In this document: in pieces, positions 7,805-13,305 of the stretch
Layout of the letters: the number at the start of each line of letters is the position of its first letter
Numbering within the stretch: position 1 is the stretch's first letter
Assembly: GCA_035288785.1 (NCBI GenBank)
Contig: DATDZF010000083.1
Location: forward strand, 1 to 13,305
Source: JACRGC01 sp035288785
GTDB taxonomy: Archaea > Micrarchaeota > Micrarchaeia > Norongarragalinales > SBBD01
Direction: 5' to 3'
DNA: 13,305 bases
The notes under the pieces: generated by a model
Databases searched by the model: none
What the model saw: the letters and a program-made list of their open reading frames with translations, nothing else
Told to the model about the DNA's origin: nothing
Translations under genes and position numbers: made by a program

Positions 7805-9112
7805 TCAAATCTTCATCCCGGGCGGGAGCATGTTGGAAAAGCGCTTCATGAGGCCGCGGTTGCCCTTCATGCCCTTCATCATCTTCTGGACCTTCTCGAA
7901 CATGGTCACAAGCTCCCTTACGTGCTCGTGCTTGAGGCCAGCGCCCCTCGCAACGCGCTCCTGGCGCATCTTGTTTTTCATAAGCTCGGGCTGCTTGCGT
8001 TCAGCTGCAGTCATGCTCAAAACCGCGGCCTCAAATCGCTTGAAGTTGGCCTCGGATTGGCCGACGAACTCTTCGGGAAGGTCGTACATGCCAAGCATTT
8101 GCAGGATCTGCTTCATTGGGCCCATCTTCTTCATGGAGCGCATCTGAGCAAGGAAGGTCTCATAGTCCATTTTCCCTTCCTGCAATATCTTTTGCATCGC
8201 CTCCTCGTCGGAAATTTCCTGCACTTTGGATAGGAGGGAATCCAAATCGGGGAACCCCACCAGGCGCGCCACGAATTTTTTCGCATCAAATACCTCCAGG
8301 GCGTCCGGTTTTTCCCCAAGGGTAATGAAGGCCACTTTCGAATTGCTCGCCTTCACGGCGGAAAGGGCGCCGCCGCCTTTTCCAGAGCCATCCATCTTTG
8401 TGACAATGACGCCAGTTATTCCAACGGCCTCATTGAACTGGGATGCCTGCTTGCCGGCAACTTGCCCAAGGTCTGCGGATACCACCAGGTATTTTTCTTC
8501 GGGCTGGAAAACGGAATTTATTTTCCTTAGCTCTTCTGCAAGCTCGGCATCAAAGGCGCTCCTGCCTGCGGTGTCGAATATCAGGACGTCGTATTGGGAT
8601 TGGAGCCTCAGGGAATCCTGCGCGATCTCCTCCGCCGATTTCCCTTTTTCGCTAAAAAAGCCGCAATGCACCGTTTGCGAGAGCTGCTCTAGCTGCTCTA
8701 CTGCGGCAGGGCGATGGACATCCCCGGCAATTGCACAAACCTTAAGACCCTTGCTTTGGTAGAATTTGGCGAGTTTTGCTATGCTCGTACTTTTTCCCGA
8801 CCCAAACAACCCGAGCATGAGGATTTTTTGCTTTTTTATTTGGGGCTCGTATTTTTCCCCAAGGATGGCAACAAGCTCATCGTAGACTGTGCGGACGATG
8901 TGCTCCCGGAGATTCAGGTTCTGCGCCTTCTTTTCCTTCAGCGCCTTTTCCTCAATGCGCTTAGTTAGCTCATAAACCAGCTTCACATTAACGTCGCTTC
9001 CGATAAGGACGCGCTGCAGCTCCTTTACCAGCTCCCGTATGGCGTTCTCGTCCAGTATGGGCGCGCCGGTAATGCGCGATAGCGCCTTCCGGATGCCCTG
9101 CCCCAAGTCCAT
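7805..9112 (-). CDS. srp54: Signal recognition particle GTPase SRP54
   Basis: A 435-residue SRP GTPase that binds signal peptides and SRP RNA and delivers ribosomes to the membrane receptor. Domains: N-domain helices (about 1-85); G-domain with P-loop GLFGSGKST (101-109), GDVHRPAAVEQL (from 130), DTAGR (180-184) and TKMDGSGKGGG (238-248); methionine-rich M-domain from about 295, with the RNA-binding helix containing RQERVARGAG (383-392) and a C-terminus ending MLPPGMKI. The length is usual for archaeal SRP54. In the P-loop, Phe103 takes the place where most relatives have Gln (GLQGSGKT). TTATTAA at 9143-9149 is a plausible TATA box giving a leader of about 8 nt. Confidence 0.96.
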   Translation of the reverse strand: MDLGQGIRKALSRITGAPILDENAIRELVKELQRVLIGSDVNVKLVYELTKRIEEKALKEKKAQNLNLREHIVRTVYDELVAILGEKYEPQIKKQKILMLGLFGSGKSTSIAKLAKFYQSKGLKVCAIAGDVHRPAAVEQLEQLSQTVHCGFFSEKGKSAEEIAQDSLRLQSQYDVLIFDTAGRSAFDAELAEELRKINSVFQPEEKYLVVSADLGQVAGKQASQFNEAVGITGVIVTKMDGSGKGGGALSAVKASNSKVAFITLGEKPDALEVFDAKKFVARLVGFPDLDSLLSKVQEISDEEAMQKILQEGKMDYETFLAQMRSMKKMGPMKQILQMLGMYDLPEEFVGQSEANFKRFEAAVLSMTAAERKQPELMKNKMRQERVARGAGLKHEHVRELVTMFEKVQKMMKGMKGNRGLMKRFSNMLPPGMKI

Positions 9113-9142
9113 GTGACCAGCGTATGAATCTGAAAATGATGG

Positions 9143-9149
9143 TTAATAA
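9143..9149 (-). promoter_or_regulatory. TATA-like box of SRP54
   Basis: TTATTAA on the minus strand lies about 26 nt before a predicted start near 9120, just ahead of the ATG at 9112. No other AT-rich box is nearer. Confidence 0.35.
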
Positions 9150-9228
9150 GGGTGGCGAAATAGTGCAAATGGCATTCGGGAAGGAAGGGAAATGGCGGCA
9201 TTAACCGGCGATCCCGTTCCCCAAACCC

Positions 9229-9240
9229 AATAAAAATAAA
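9229..9240 (-). terminator. T-rich terminator of the tRNA-Pro transcript
   Basis: Immediately after the discriminator base at 9241 the minus strand reads TTTATTTTTATT. T-rich tracts are the usual archaeal termination signal after stable RNAs, and this one starts exactly at the end of the tRNA. No CCA is encoded. Confidence 0.6.
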
Positions 9241-9260
9241 TGGGGGCGCTGAGATTTGAA

Positions 9261-9348
9261 GTTCCGAGCAGGGATGGATTCGCAGGGCAAATTCCCTTTC
9301 TTTTTGAACCCAAGGGCCTTTTTCTTTCCGGGAAAGAAAAAAGGGCTT
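9261..9348 (-). other. tRNA intron 2, at position 53/54 (T-arm), with full BHB motif
   Basis: An 88-nt intron between G53 and U54. A complete bulge-helix-bulge forms: outer exon helix UUGA with UCAA (positions 55-58), central 4-bp helix UCUG with CGGA (one U-G pair), inner helix AGC with GCU, and two 3-nt bulges, AGA and ACU, cut after the second base in each. Inside, a 10-bp pyrimidine/purine hairpin (9319-9328 with 9332-9341, loop of 3) is followed by a CCCTT/AAGGG hairpin (9294-9298 with 9312-9316). It is clearly related to intron 1. Confidence 0.82.
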
Positions 9349-9379
9349 CTCAGATCAACAGCTCCCAAAGCTGTCAGCA

Positions 9380-9465
9380 TGCTGGGCCCCCTTTCTATTC
9401 AACGCAGACAAAAGCCCTTTTCTTTGGACCCAAGGGCATTTCTTTTCTGGGAAAAGAAAGGGGCT
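9380..9465 (-). other. tRNA intron 1, at position 21/22 (D-arm), relaxed BHB
   Basis: An 86-nt intron after A21. The central helix is a perfect CUGG (positions 17-19) with CCAG; the inner helix GCCCCUUU pairs with an AAGGGGGC strand over about 8 bp; the bulges are UAA and CAU. The outer helix is weak (C16-G23 and A14-U25, mismatch between), so this is a relaxed motif and the boundary is less sure than for intron 2. Inside are a 9-bp hairpin (9439-9447 with 9451-9459, loop TGG) and a 6-bp GCCCTT/AAGGGC hairpin (9414-9419 with 9432-9437). Confidence 0.72.
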
Positions 9466-9512
9466 TACCAGGTTGGCCCACGCCCCCAAAAACAATATTA
9501 TTGGGAGGGGGG

Positions 9513-9521
9513 AATTAAAAA
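9513..9521 (-). promoter_or_regulatory. TATA-like box of the tRNA-Pro gene
   Basis: On the minus strand TTTTTAATT is centred at 9517, 30 nt before the first base of the tRNA at 9487. With the usual distance of about 26 nt the transcript would begin a few bases before G1, so a short 5' leader for RNase P is expected. Confidence 0.55.
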
Positions 9522-9688
9522 CCGCTGCGGCTGGAGATGAAAAGGCCCTAGGGCTTGGGGAAAATGGATGGAAGCAAGGACCCCGGCAACCGTCAGGGGC
9601 ATTTGCATACGGCTCCCGCTTTGCCCACTCGATGATATCTTATGAGCCAAGCTTCCGCCGGGCTATATCCATAATCTTGGCATTTGCC
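9522..9688. other. Non-coding gap upstream of the tRNA
   Basis: No gene was found here. It contains the palindrome GCCCTAGGGC at 9544-9553 and a CCCC...GGGG stem with an 11-nt loop near 9582-9600. Either could end the transcript of the membrane protein gene that stops at 9689. Confidence 0.3.
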
Positions 9689-9952
9689 TTACTTGCGCCT
9701 GGACCTTGCGGGGGCAGATGGCGCGCTCACATATGCGCTCATCGGCATTGCCATCCTCTCCTCGATCAGGTGCATCTTATAGAACACGTAGATCGAGAGC
9801 GCCGACAGGAATGCACCTATTCCGGAGGTGTATTGCAGCTCAAAGTCGCTATTGATGAAGTACTGGGCGGTGAGCATGAGGAAGATCAATAAGGACACGA
9901 TAAACACTACTTCTTCGTCTAGCGGGACACCGACAACGTTAACCTTGACCAT
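9689..9952 (-). CDS. Small two-helix membrane protein, unknown function
   Basis: An 87-residue protein with two hydrophobic stretches at about 14-33 and 41-60, followed by a tail rich in Pro, Ala and Ser ending in RSRRK. The ATG at 9952 is chosen over the in-frame TTG at 9967 because GAGGTGG at 9960-9966 lies 7 nt upstream, an excellent ribosome-binding site that overlaps the TTG. A TATA box (9986-9993) gives a leader of about 12 nt, so the gene seems to be transcribed alone. I recognise no family. It stands between the exosome block and the tRNA gene, and the context gives no clear hint of function. Confidence 0.7.
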   Translation of the reverse strand: MVKVNVVGVPLDEEVVFIVSLLIFLMLTAQYFINSDFELQYTSGIGAFLSALSIYVFYKMHLIEERMAMPMSAYVSAPSAPARSRRK

Positions 9953-9985
9953 CGCAAACCACCTCAAAGCGTTATGAATAGGCGG

Positions 9986-9993
9986 TATTTAAG
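9986..9993 (-). promoter_or_regulatory. TATA-like box of the two-helix membrane protein gene
   Basis: On the minus strand CTTAAATA lies about 26 nt before a start near 9963; the ribosome-binding site GAGGTGG follows at once and the ATG is at 9952. Confidence 0.5.
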
Positions 9994-10008
9994 CATTGCT
10001 CTACAGGG

Positions 10009-10082
10009 CGTAAACAGATTCGGAAAGCGCGCGGATGGGCAATAAAACGGCGGCGTATAGGAATGCGCATCCGAAGTTTACG
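10009..10082. other. Long imperfect hairpin between two minus-strand genes
   Basis: CGTAAAC (10009-10015) pairs with GTTTACG (10076-10082), TTCGGA (10019-10024) with TCCGAA (10070-10075), and GCGC (10027-10030) with GCGC (10065-10068): 17 bp with a 3-nt bulge and a small internal loop. It starts 4 bp after the stop of the 273-residue gene and ends before the promoter of the next gene. It may end or stabilise the exosome-block transcript, or be a small RNA. No T-tract follows. Confidence 0.45.
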
Positions 10083-10086
10083 GCGG

Positions 10087-10908
10087 TCACGCTTTTTTGA
10101 GCCTTCCCCTGGGTTTTGGGATCTTTAGCTCCGGATAAATGCCCTCTAAAAGTTCACCGGTAAGGTAGGGAGAATATCCTAATTGGGCAAGGAGCTTGTA
10201 AAGCGCGTACTTGTTGAGGAATGAATCGGTCTGGGAAAGGAGTCCTTCCTTGCTTGCTTCCTGCAATAACAGCATTAATTTCCCAAAGGATTTCCTCGAG
10301 GGGTATTTTGCCAAAAGAGCATCGAGCCTTGTAAAGAACGCAGTACCTCCCCGGTATTGGGCGAATTTGGGCTCCATGCTCTCGAGAGTATGAACCAGGC
10401 AGGCGAGCACCTCCTTTTTTTCCGCAACTTCCAGGTTTACTTTCCTTATGACCACCCAGCCTTTCAGGTTGGAGGCAAAGCGGAACTCCTTTTTGGGTGG
10501 CTTTCCAGAAGAATTCACCTTCACCGGGAAGAGTTTCTCATATAGGCAGCAAATGAAGTAATCCACGGCAATATCAGTGACTGGGGAGAGTTTTTTTTCC
10601 GATACCCTTTCGGGGTTGCGATCGTCCCTGCAGAAAGGGAGGATTTGGGCTTCGAGGCCGCCGGGCTTTAGGCCGGATAGGAGGGTTATGAAATCCGGAA
10701 TGGTGCGCATTTTGGGGGCATGCTGGGCGGCCAAATTAGAGATCCCATTTTTGTCAATTGGCGCAAAGTCGTAGGTCTTCTTGCGGATTGCCTCAAAGGT
10801 TTTTTCAAGCAGGGCAAGCACTCCCGAATCGGTAACAGCTGCACCTTTTAGGCCATCATCAATCTGCAAATCCGGGAAATTGCATTGGAGCAGGATGAAT
10901 TCTTCCAT
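10087..10908 (-). CDS. Conserved-looking protein of unknown function in the exosome block
   Basis: A 273-residue protein without signal peptide or membrane segments; I do not recognise the family. It looks soluble and mostly helical, with a more beta-like stretch at about 140-160 (EFRFASNLKGWVVIRKVNLEV) and a basic C-terminal tail, LKIPKPRGRLKKA. The tail and the neighbourhood suggest contact with RNA or the ribosome, which is inference. It starts 11 bp after eL43, with GGTG 5 nt before the ATG, so it belongs to the same transcript. In many archaea the small RNA polymerase subunit RpoP follows eL43; this protein has no zinc ribbon and is much larger, so it is not RpoP. Confidence 0.8.
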   Translation of the reverse strand: MEEFILLQCNFPDLQIDDGLKGAAVTDSGVLALLEKTFEAIRKKTYDFAPIDKNGISNLAAQHAPKMRTIPDFITLLSGLKPGGLEAQILPFCRDDRNPERVSEKKLSPVTDIAVDYFICCLYEKLFPVKVNSSGKPPKKEFRFASNLKGWVVIRKVNLEVAEKKEVLACLVHTLESMEPKFAQYRGGTAFFTRLDALLAKYPSRKSFGKLMLLLQEASKEGLLSQTDSFLNKYALYKLLAQLGYSPYLTGELLEGIYPELKIPKPRGRLKKA

Positions 10909-10919
10909 GTCAGCACCGG

Positions 10920-11153
10920 TTATTTCCTGGATTTTAAGGATTCGAGCGTCTTCCTTGCGGAAACGCCAACAGATGTTTCGAACGAATAGGCGCCGCCTGC
11001 AAATTCAGACCCGCACGAGCCGCATTTCCAAAGGGCGTAGCCCTTTCTCCTGATATTCTTCTTTTTGCAGGTAGGGCACTCATAGAGGGTCTTTTGCTGA
11101 AGTATGACTTCGCGCTCCCTTTTCCTGATCTTGACTCCGTATCTAGATCCCAT
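10920..11153 (-). CDS. rpl37ae: Large ribosomal subunit protein eL43 (L37Ae)
   Basis: A 77-residue zinc-ribbon protein of the large ribosomal subunit. The N-terminus GSRYGVKIRKR is typical. The zinc site is C26-x2-C29 (CPTC) and C44-x2-C47 (CGSC), with the family segment ALWKCGSCGSEFAGGAY. Length and layout are normal for archaeal eL43. A GGTGA motif lies 6 nt before the ATG. Archaea often place this gene after rrp42, as here, although the 104-bp gap to rrp42 is longer than in tight operons. Confidence 0.97.
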   Translation of the reverse strand: MGSRYGVKIRKREREVILQQKTLYECPTCKKKNIRRKGYALWKCGSCGSEFAGGAYSFETSVGVSARKTLESLKSRK

Positions 11154-11243
11154 AACCTTTCACCTTGGCACATTGATAATGAATGAATCCCCCGCATGTT
11201 GATTAGAGGCGGAAGGATGCTATGCACCCATTCCATGAATCGG

Positions 11244-11257
11244 GCCGGTAAGCCGGC
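11244..11257 (-). other. Short GC-rich hairpin right after rrp42
   Basis: GCCGG and CCGGC pair perfectly around a 4-nt loop directly after the rrp42 stop codon. No T-tract follows. It could attenuate or process the transcript between rrp42 and eL43. The rest of the 104-bp gap shows nothing else clear. Confidence 0.35.
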
Positions 11258-12034
11258 TCACATGTATTTCCGCAGCTCCCTGCCCTTTTCTATAGCAATA
11301 TCCATGAGCGTTGAGAACTCCTCCTTTGTGAATGCAGCCGGCCCCGACTTCTGCGCCGCGCATATGAAATCGCCGTCGCACGTGGCAAGCGAAAGCCTGC
11401 CATCTGAGGCCGTTTCCTCTTCATCGGTTGCATCAAGTATCGTCTTTCCCGAAATCTTCTCGAAGCTGCAAACCGAAACGTTCCGGGCAAGCGGCAGCTT
11501 TCCTATGTTCTCCGTCCGGATGAGCTGCTCGTTTTCATATTTGGGGATTTTGCAGTCGGTAAGCGCGCCCATGGCGGCAAGTGCCGCGGTATCAATAAGG
11601 TTGCCCGAATGGTCCATGATGTAAAGGTCGACAAAAATGCCGTAGGCCTTCTTTTCCTGGATGAAGAGCTTCTTTGTATCAATGGCATCTGCGGAGCGGA
11701 TGCCCCTGTCCACAACCCGTGCAAGCTCAATTGAGCGCTCATCTGGCGGGCCGGGATTGAACGCGGGGTGCGCCGCCGTCATGAATTCCGCGGTAACCTG
11801 GAACACCCCTTCGGTTGGCCTATCGCGGTAGGGCTCAAGGATGTCGAACTTTACTCCCGCAAGCACTTTCGTATCGCCGATTTGCGCAAGGCAGCTGCCC
11901 TCTGCATTCTTCAAAAGCCCCTTTTCAATCCGGATTTCACGGTATTGCAAAAGGTCCCGGCCATCCGGCCGCTTGTTGCCTCGGAGCAGGTCCTTTACAT
12001 ATTCCTCCTTTATTTCATCAAGTATCATGTTCAT
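11258..12034 (-). CDS. rrp42: Exosome complex subunit Rrp42
   Basis: A 258-residue RNase PH-fold protein, the non-catalytic partner of Rrp41 in the hexameric ring of the archaeal exosome, which degrades and tails RNA 3' to 5'. Landmarks: RPDGRDLLQYREIRIEKGLL (residues 22-41), the strand GDTKVLAGVK, the acidic/proline segment NPGPPDERSIELARVVDRGIR, and DLYIMDHSGNLIDTAALAAMGAL. The family length is about 260-275. Its ATG overlaps the rrp41 stop in ATGA, so translation is coupled and the two are made in equal amounts. Confidence 0.96.
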   Translation of the reverse strand: MNMILDEIKEEYVKDLLRGNKRPDGRDLLQYREIRIEKGLLKNAEGSCLAQIGDTKVLAGVKFDILEPYRDRPTEGVFQVTAEFMTAAHPAFNPGPPDERSIELARVVDRGIRSADAIDTKKLFIQEKKAYGIFVDLYIMDHSGNLIDTAALAAMGALTDCKIPKYENEQLIRTENIGKLPLARNVSVCSFEKISGKTILDATDEEETASDGRLSLATCDGDFICAAQKSGPAAFTKEEFSTLMDIAIEKGRELRKYM

Positions 12035-12759
12035 GCACCGTTTTCTTCAGTAGCTATATATTTTTCCTTAAGCGCTGCCACCTGCAGCGCCTTCACTTTC
12101 TCCGCAGAGCGGAAAACATGGTCGATGGCATTTTCAACCTCCCCCTTTTTCAGCATGCCATCCAGCTGGAAGAGCAAAATCTCCTTTGATCGCAGCGATA
12201 CCACTATCGGGATGTCGCTTTCGCCAAAGTTGTCTTCTAGCTTATCCACATCCACGACCATTTCACCATCCACCTTCCCAACGGAAACACCCTGAATTAG
12301 GTCCTTCATAGGTATGCCCGCATCCGCAAGCGCAACTGCTGCAGCCGTGACGCCCGCGATGCGCGTTCCGCCGTCCGCTTGGAGTATATCGACGGTAATG
12401 TCTATTTGTGTTTTTGGGAATTGGTTGACAAGGACAATATTCTCGAATACGTGCTTTATGACCTTCCCGATCTCGATTGCCCGCCTGTTTGGGCCGCTCC
12501 TCCCGTGCTCTTCCAGCGAGGAAAAGGGGGCCATGGAATACCTGCAGTTGATAAGCGCGCGCGTGACATTTGTCAGGTGCTTTGGGAATACTTCCCTTGG
12601 GCCGTAGACGGCTGCAAGCACCTTGTTCTTTCCCCATTCCACCATTGCCGAGCCATCCGCCTTCTTCAGGACGCCTGCCTTGATGCTAAGGGGCCGCAAA
12701 TCCTCTATGCCCCGGCCATCCAGCCGCGTTCCGTTCTTGATCAATACTGGTTTTTCCAT
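12031..12759 (-). CDS. rrp41: Exosome complex exonuclease Rrp41
   Basis: A 242-residue RNase PH-fold catalytic subunit of the archaeal exosome, a phosphate-dependent 3'-5' RNase. Visible: RLDGRGIEDLRPLSIKAGVL (12-31), the RNA-binding region with EEHGRSGPNRRAIEIGKV (83-100), including Arg92-Arg93, and LQADGGTRIAGVTAAAVAL (126-144). The segment DNFGESD (176-182) keeps the two aspartates, 6 residues apart, that are catalytic in characterised archaeal Rrp41. A GTGA motif lies 4 nt before the ATG. The 108-bp gap to rrp4 is unusually wide and AT-rich. Confidence 0.97.
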   Translation of the reverse strand: MEKPVLIKNGTRLDGRGIEDLRPLSIKAGVLKKADGSAMVEWGKNKVLAAVYGPREVFPKHLTNVTRALINCRYSMAPFSSLEEHGRSGPNRRAIEIGKVIKHVFENIVLVNQFPKTQIDITVDILQADGGTRIAGVTAAAVALADAGIPMKDLIQGVSVGKVDGEMVVDVDKLEDNFGESDIPIVVSLRSKEILLFQLDGMLKKGEVENAIDHVFRSAEKVKALQVAALKEKYIATEENGA

Positions 12760-12830
12760 AAAATCACGTTTTCTTAATTTTTATTTATTTTTTTTAATTT
12801 CAGATAGGTAAGGGCGGCACAATCATATCT
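12760..12830 (-). promoter_or_regulatory. AT-rich segment, possible internal promoter of rrp41
   Basis: The minus strand between rrp4 and rrp41 has a long A-rich run (12770-12797) with TAAATAAAAATTAA-like character. A TATA box centred near 12790 would start transcription about 5 nt before the rrp41 ATG. The run is A, not T, on the coding strand, so it is not a terminator for rrp4. The exact box cannot be fixed by eye. Confidence 0.3.
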
Positions 12831-12867
12831 TTTTCCCGCAATCAACAAACCCCAATGCGCCTTGTCC

Positions 12868-13305
12868 TCAAATACGCTTGCTTTCGGCCTCGAGGAATGC
12901 CTGCACCCTATCGGTTAGGCCGTGCGTGTGCGCTTCCTTGGAGATTTTCAGGATCGCCATTGCGGCAAGGGCGATATCCCCCTCCTTTATGTAAATCCGC
13001 CCGTTCTTCCCAACGAAAAGCTTGCTTTTGGCGAATTTTTCAATCATGGTGACCATGCTCGAGTTGCGGCCGATGACGCGGGGGATCTTGACGGGCTCGA
13101 TTTCGATAAGCCTGCCGCCATAGAGCTTCCGGGGCTCGACCAGCATTGGCTCGTTGACCTCGTCAACATCCTGGATGAGGGTGGAAACAACATCGCCAAC
13201 TTGGAACGGCTCGCGGGATTCCCTCGAGGAAAGCTGGCCCTCATAGGGTGAATTGAGGTCGATTGTGTAGCCATTGAACCGTTGCTCCGTAACCACCCCA
13301 ACAAC
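12868..13305 (-). CDS. rrp4: Exosome RNA-binding cap subunit Rrp4, C-terminal part
   Basis: 145 codons are visible and the frame stays open to the window edge, so the N-terminal domain is outside. A GTG at 13296 should not be taken as the start, because the family sequence continues upstream (VVGVVTEQ). Rrp4 binds RNA at the entry pore of the exosome ring. The S1 domain begins in view with YTIDLNSPYEGQL and runs through FQVGDVVSTLIQDVDEVNEPML; the KH domain follows with PVKIPRVIGRNSSMVTMIEKFA and a C-terminal helical tail. The KH loop reads GRNSS where most archaeal relatives have a GxxG-type loop such as GKKG or GKGG; the second glycine is missing here. It precedes rrp41 and rrp42, the usual archaeal order. 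Confidence 0.95.
   Translation of the reverse strand, partial: VVGVVTEQRFNGYTIDLNSPYEGQLSSRESREPFQVGDVVSTLIQDVDEVNEPMLVEPRKLYGGRLIEIEPVKIPRVIGRNSSMVTMIEKFAKSKLFVGKNGRIYIKEGDIALAAMAILKISKEAHTHGLTDRVQAFLEAESKRI

Larger units (their letters stand above)
9241..9487 (-). tRNA. tRNA-Pro(UGG) with two introns (three exons)
   Basis: Exons at 9466-9487 (positions 1-21), 9349-9379 (22-53) and 9241-9260 (54-73) join into 73 nt. The acceptor GGGGGCG pairs perfectly with CGCCCCC, followed by discriminator A73. The D-loop has A14, A15, G18, G19 and A21. The anticodon arm is a perfect ACAGC/GCUGU stem with the 7-nt loop UUUGGGA: U33, anticodon UGG (9365-9367), G37. Variable loop UGAU puts U48 opposite A15. 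The T-arm is a perfect CUGAG/CUCAG stem with loop UUCAAAU (G53, U54, U55, C56, A58, C61). Archaeal proline identity elements A73, G35 and G36 are present. The weak point is the D-stem: G11-C24 and C12-G23 pair normally, G10-U25 is a wobble and C13-U22 a mismatch. No intron sits at the usual 37/38 site. An ordinary tRNA scan would likely miss this gene. Confidence 0.85.

Noticed and set aside
9241..9488. RNase P RNA or SRP RNA with a closing terminal stem
   Set aside because: The 8-bp terminal stem and nearby SRP54 suggested it, but the universal RNase P core sequence and the SRP helix 8 motif are absent, while the exons fit a tRNA in detail.
9241..9488. Small mobile element with terminal inverted repeats TGGGGGCG/CGCCCCCA and tandem internal repeats
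   Set aside because: The inverted ends are the tRNA acceptor stem and the internal repeats are the two introns. No target-site duplication was seen.
9240..9540. Overlapping plus-strand reading frames of about 92-94 codons
   Set aside because: They lie antisense to the tRNA and its introns; the repeated peptide pattern reflects the intron homology, with no good start signal.
9620..9660. CTCATAA on the minus strand resembling a tRNA-Met anticodon loop
   Set aside because: No matching stem, T-arm or acceptor was found, also when an intron at 37/38 was allowed.
1..13305. CRISPR array or insertion sequence
   Set aside because: No regularly spaced repeats and no transposase-like frame were seen anywhere in the window.

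Overview
The window is archaeal. It carries archaeal-type leucyl-tRNA synthetase, SRP54, three exosome subunits (Rrp4, Rrp41, Rrp42), ribosomal protein eL43 and a GH57 alpha-glucan enzyme. Several genes have archaeal TATA-like boxes about 26 nt before a plausible transcription start, and Shine-Dalgarno motifs of the GGAG/GGTG type. Compact genes, small proteins without recognisable relatives and a multi-intron tRNA would fit a DPANN-like or other uncultivated archaeon, but that lineage call is inference. Almost everything is on the minus strand; only two small genes are on plus.

Positions 1-3753 hold an alpha-glucan (glycogen-like) block, read right to left: a GT4/GT5-type glycosyltransferase (2515-3753), a three-helix membrane protein (2001-2408) whose stop almost touches the start of a GH57 amylase-family enzyme (656-1999), and the N-terminal part of a second glycosyltransferase (1-548) leaving the window. 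An AT-rich 354-bp gap follows, then leuS (4123-7023). A single AT box near 7067 could drive leuS leftwards and a small basic protein (7105-7431) rightwards. A 44-residue two-helix membrane protein follows at 7464-7598, then a hairpin-rich non-coding stretch, then SRP54 (7805-9112).

The most unusual item is between SRP54 and a small two-helix membrane protein (9689-9952). Positions 9241-9487 (minus) can be read as a tRNA-Pro(UGG) gene in three exons, interrupted by two introns of 86 and 88 nt at non-canonical positions, 21/22 in the D-arm and 53/54 in the T-arm. Intron 2 has a full bulge-helix-bulge; intron 1 has a relaxed one. The introns are related to each other in sequence, with compensatory changes in a shared hairpin, which suggests that one intron was copied into a second site of the same tRNA gene. 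A TATA-like box about 30 nt upstream and a T-rich tract immediately downstream frame the transcript.

Positions 10087-13305 are the exosome block: rrp4 (5' part outside the window), rrp41, rrp42 (4-bp overlap with rrp41), eL43 and a 273-residue protein I do not recognise. The exosome subunits build the RNA-degrading ring and its cap; eL43 and the unknown gene appear to be read with them.
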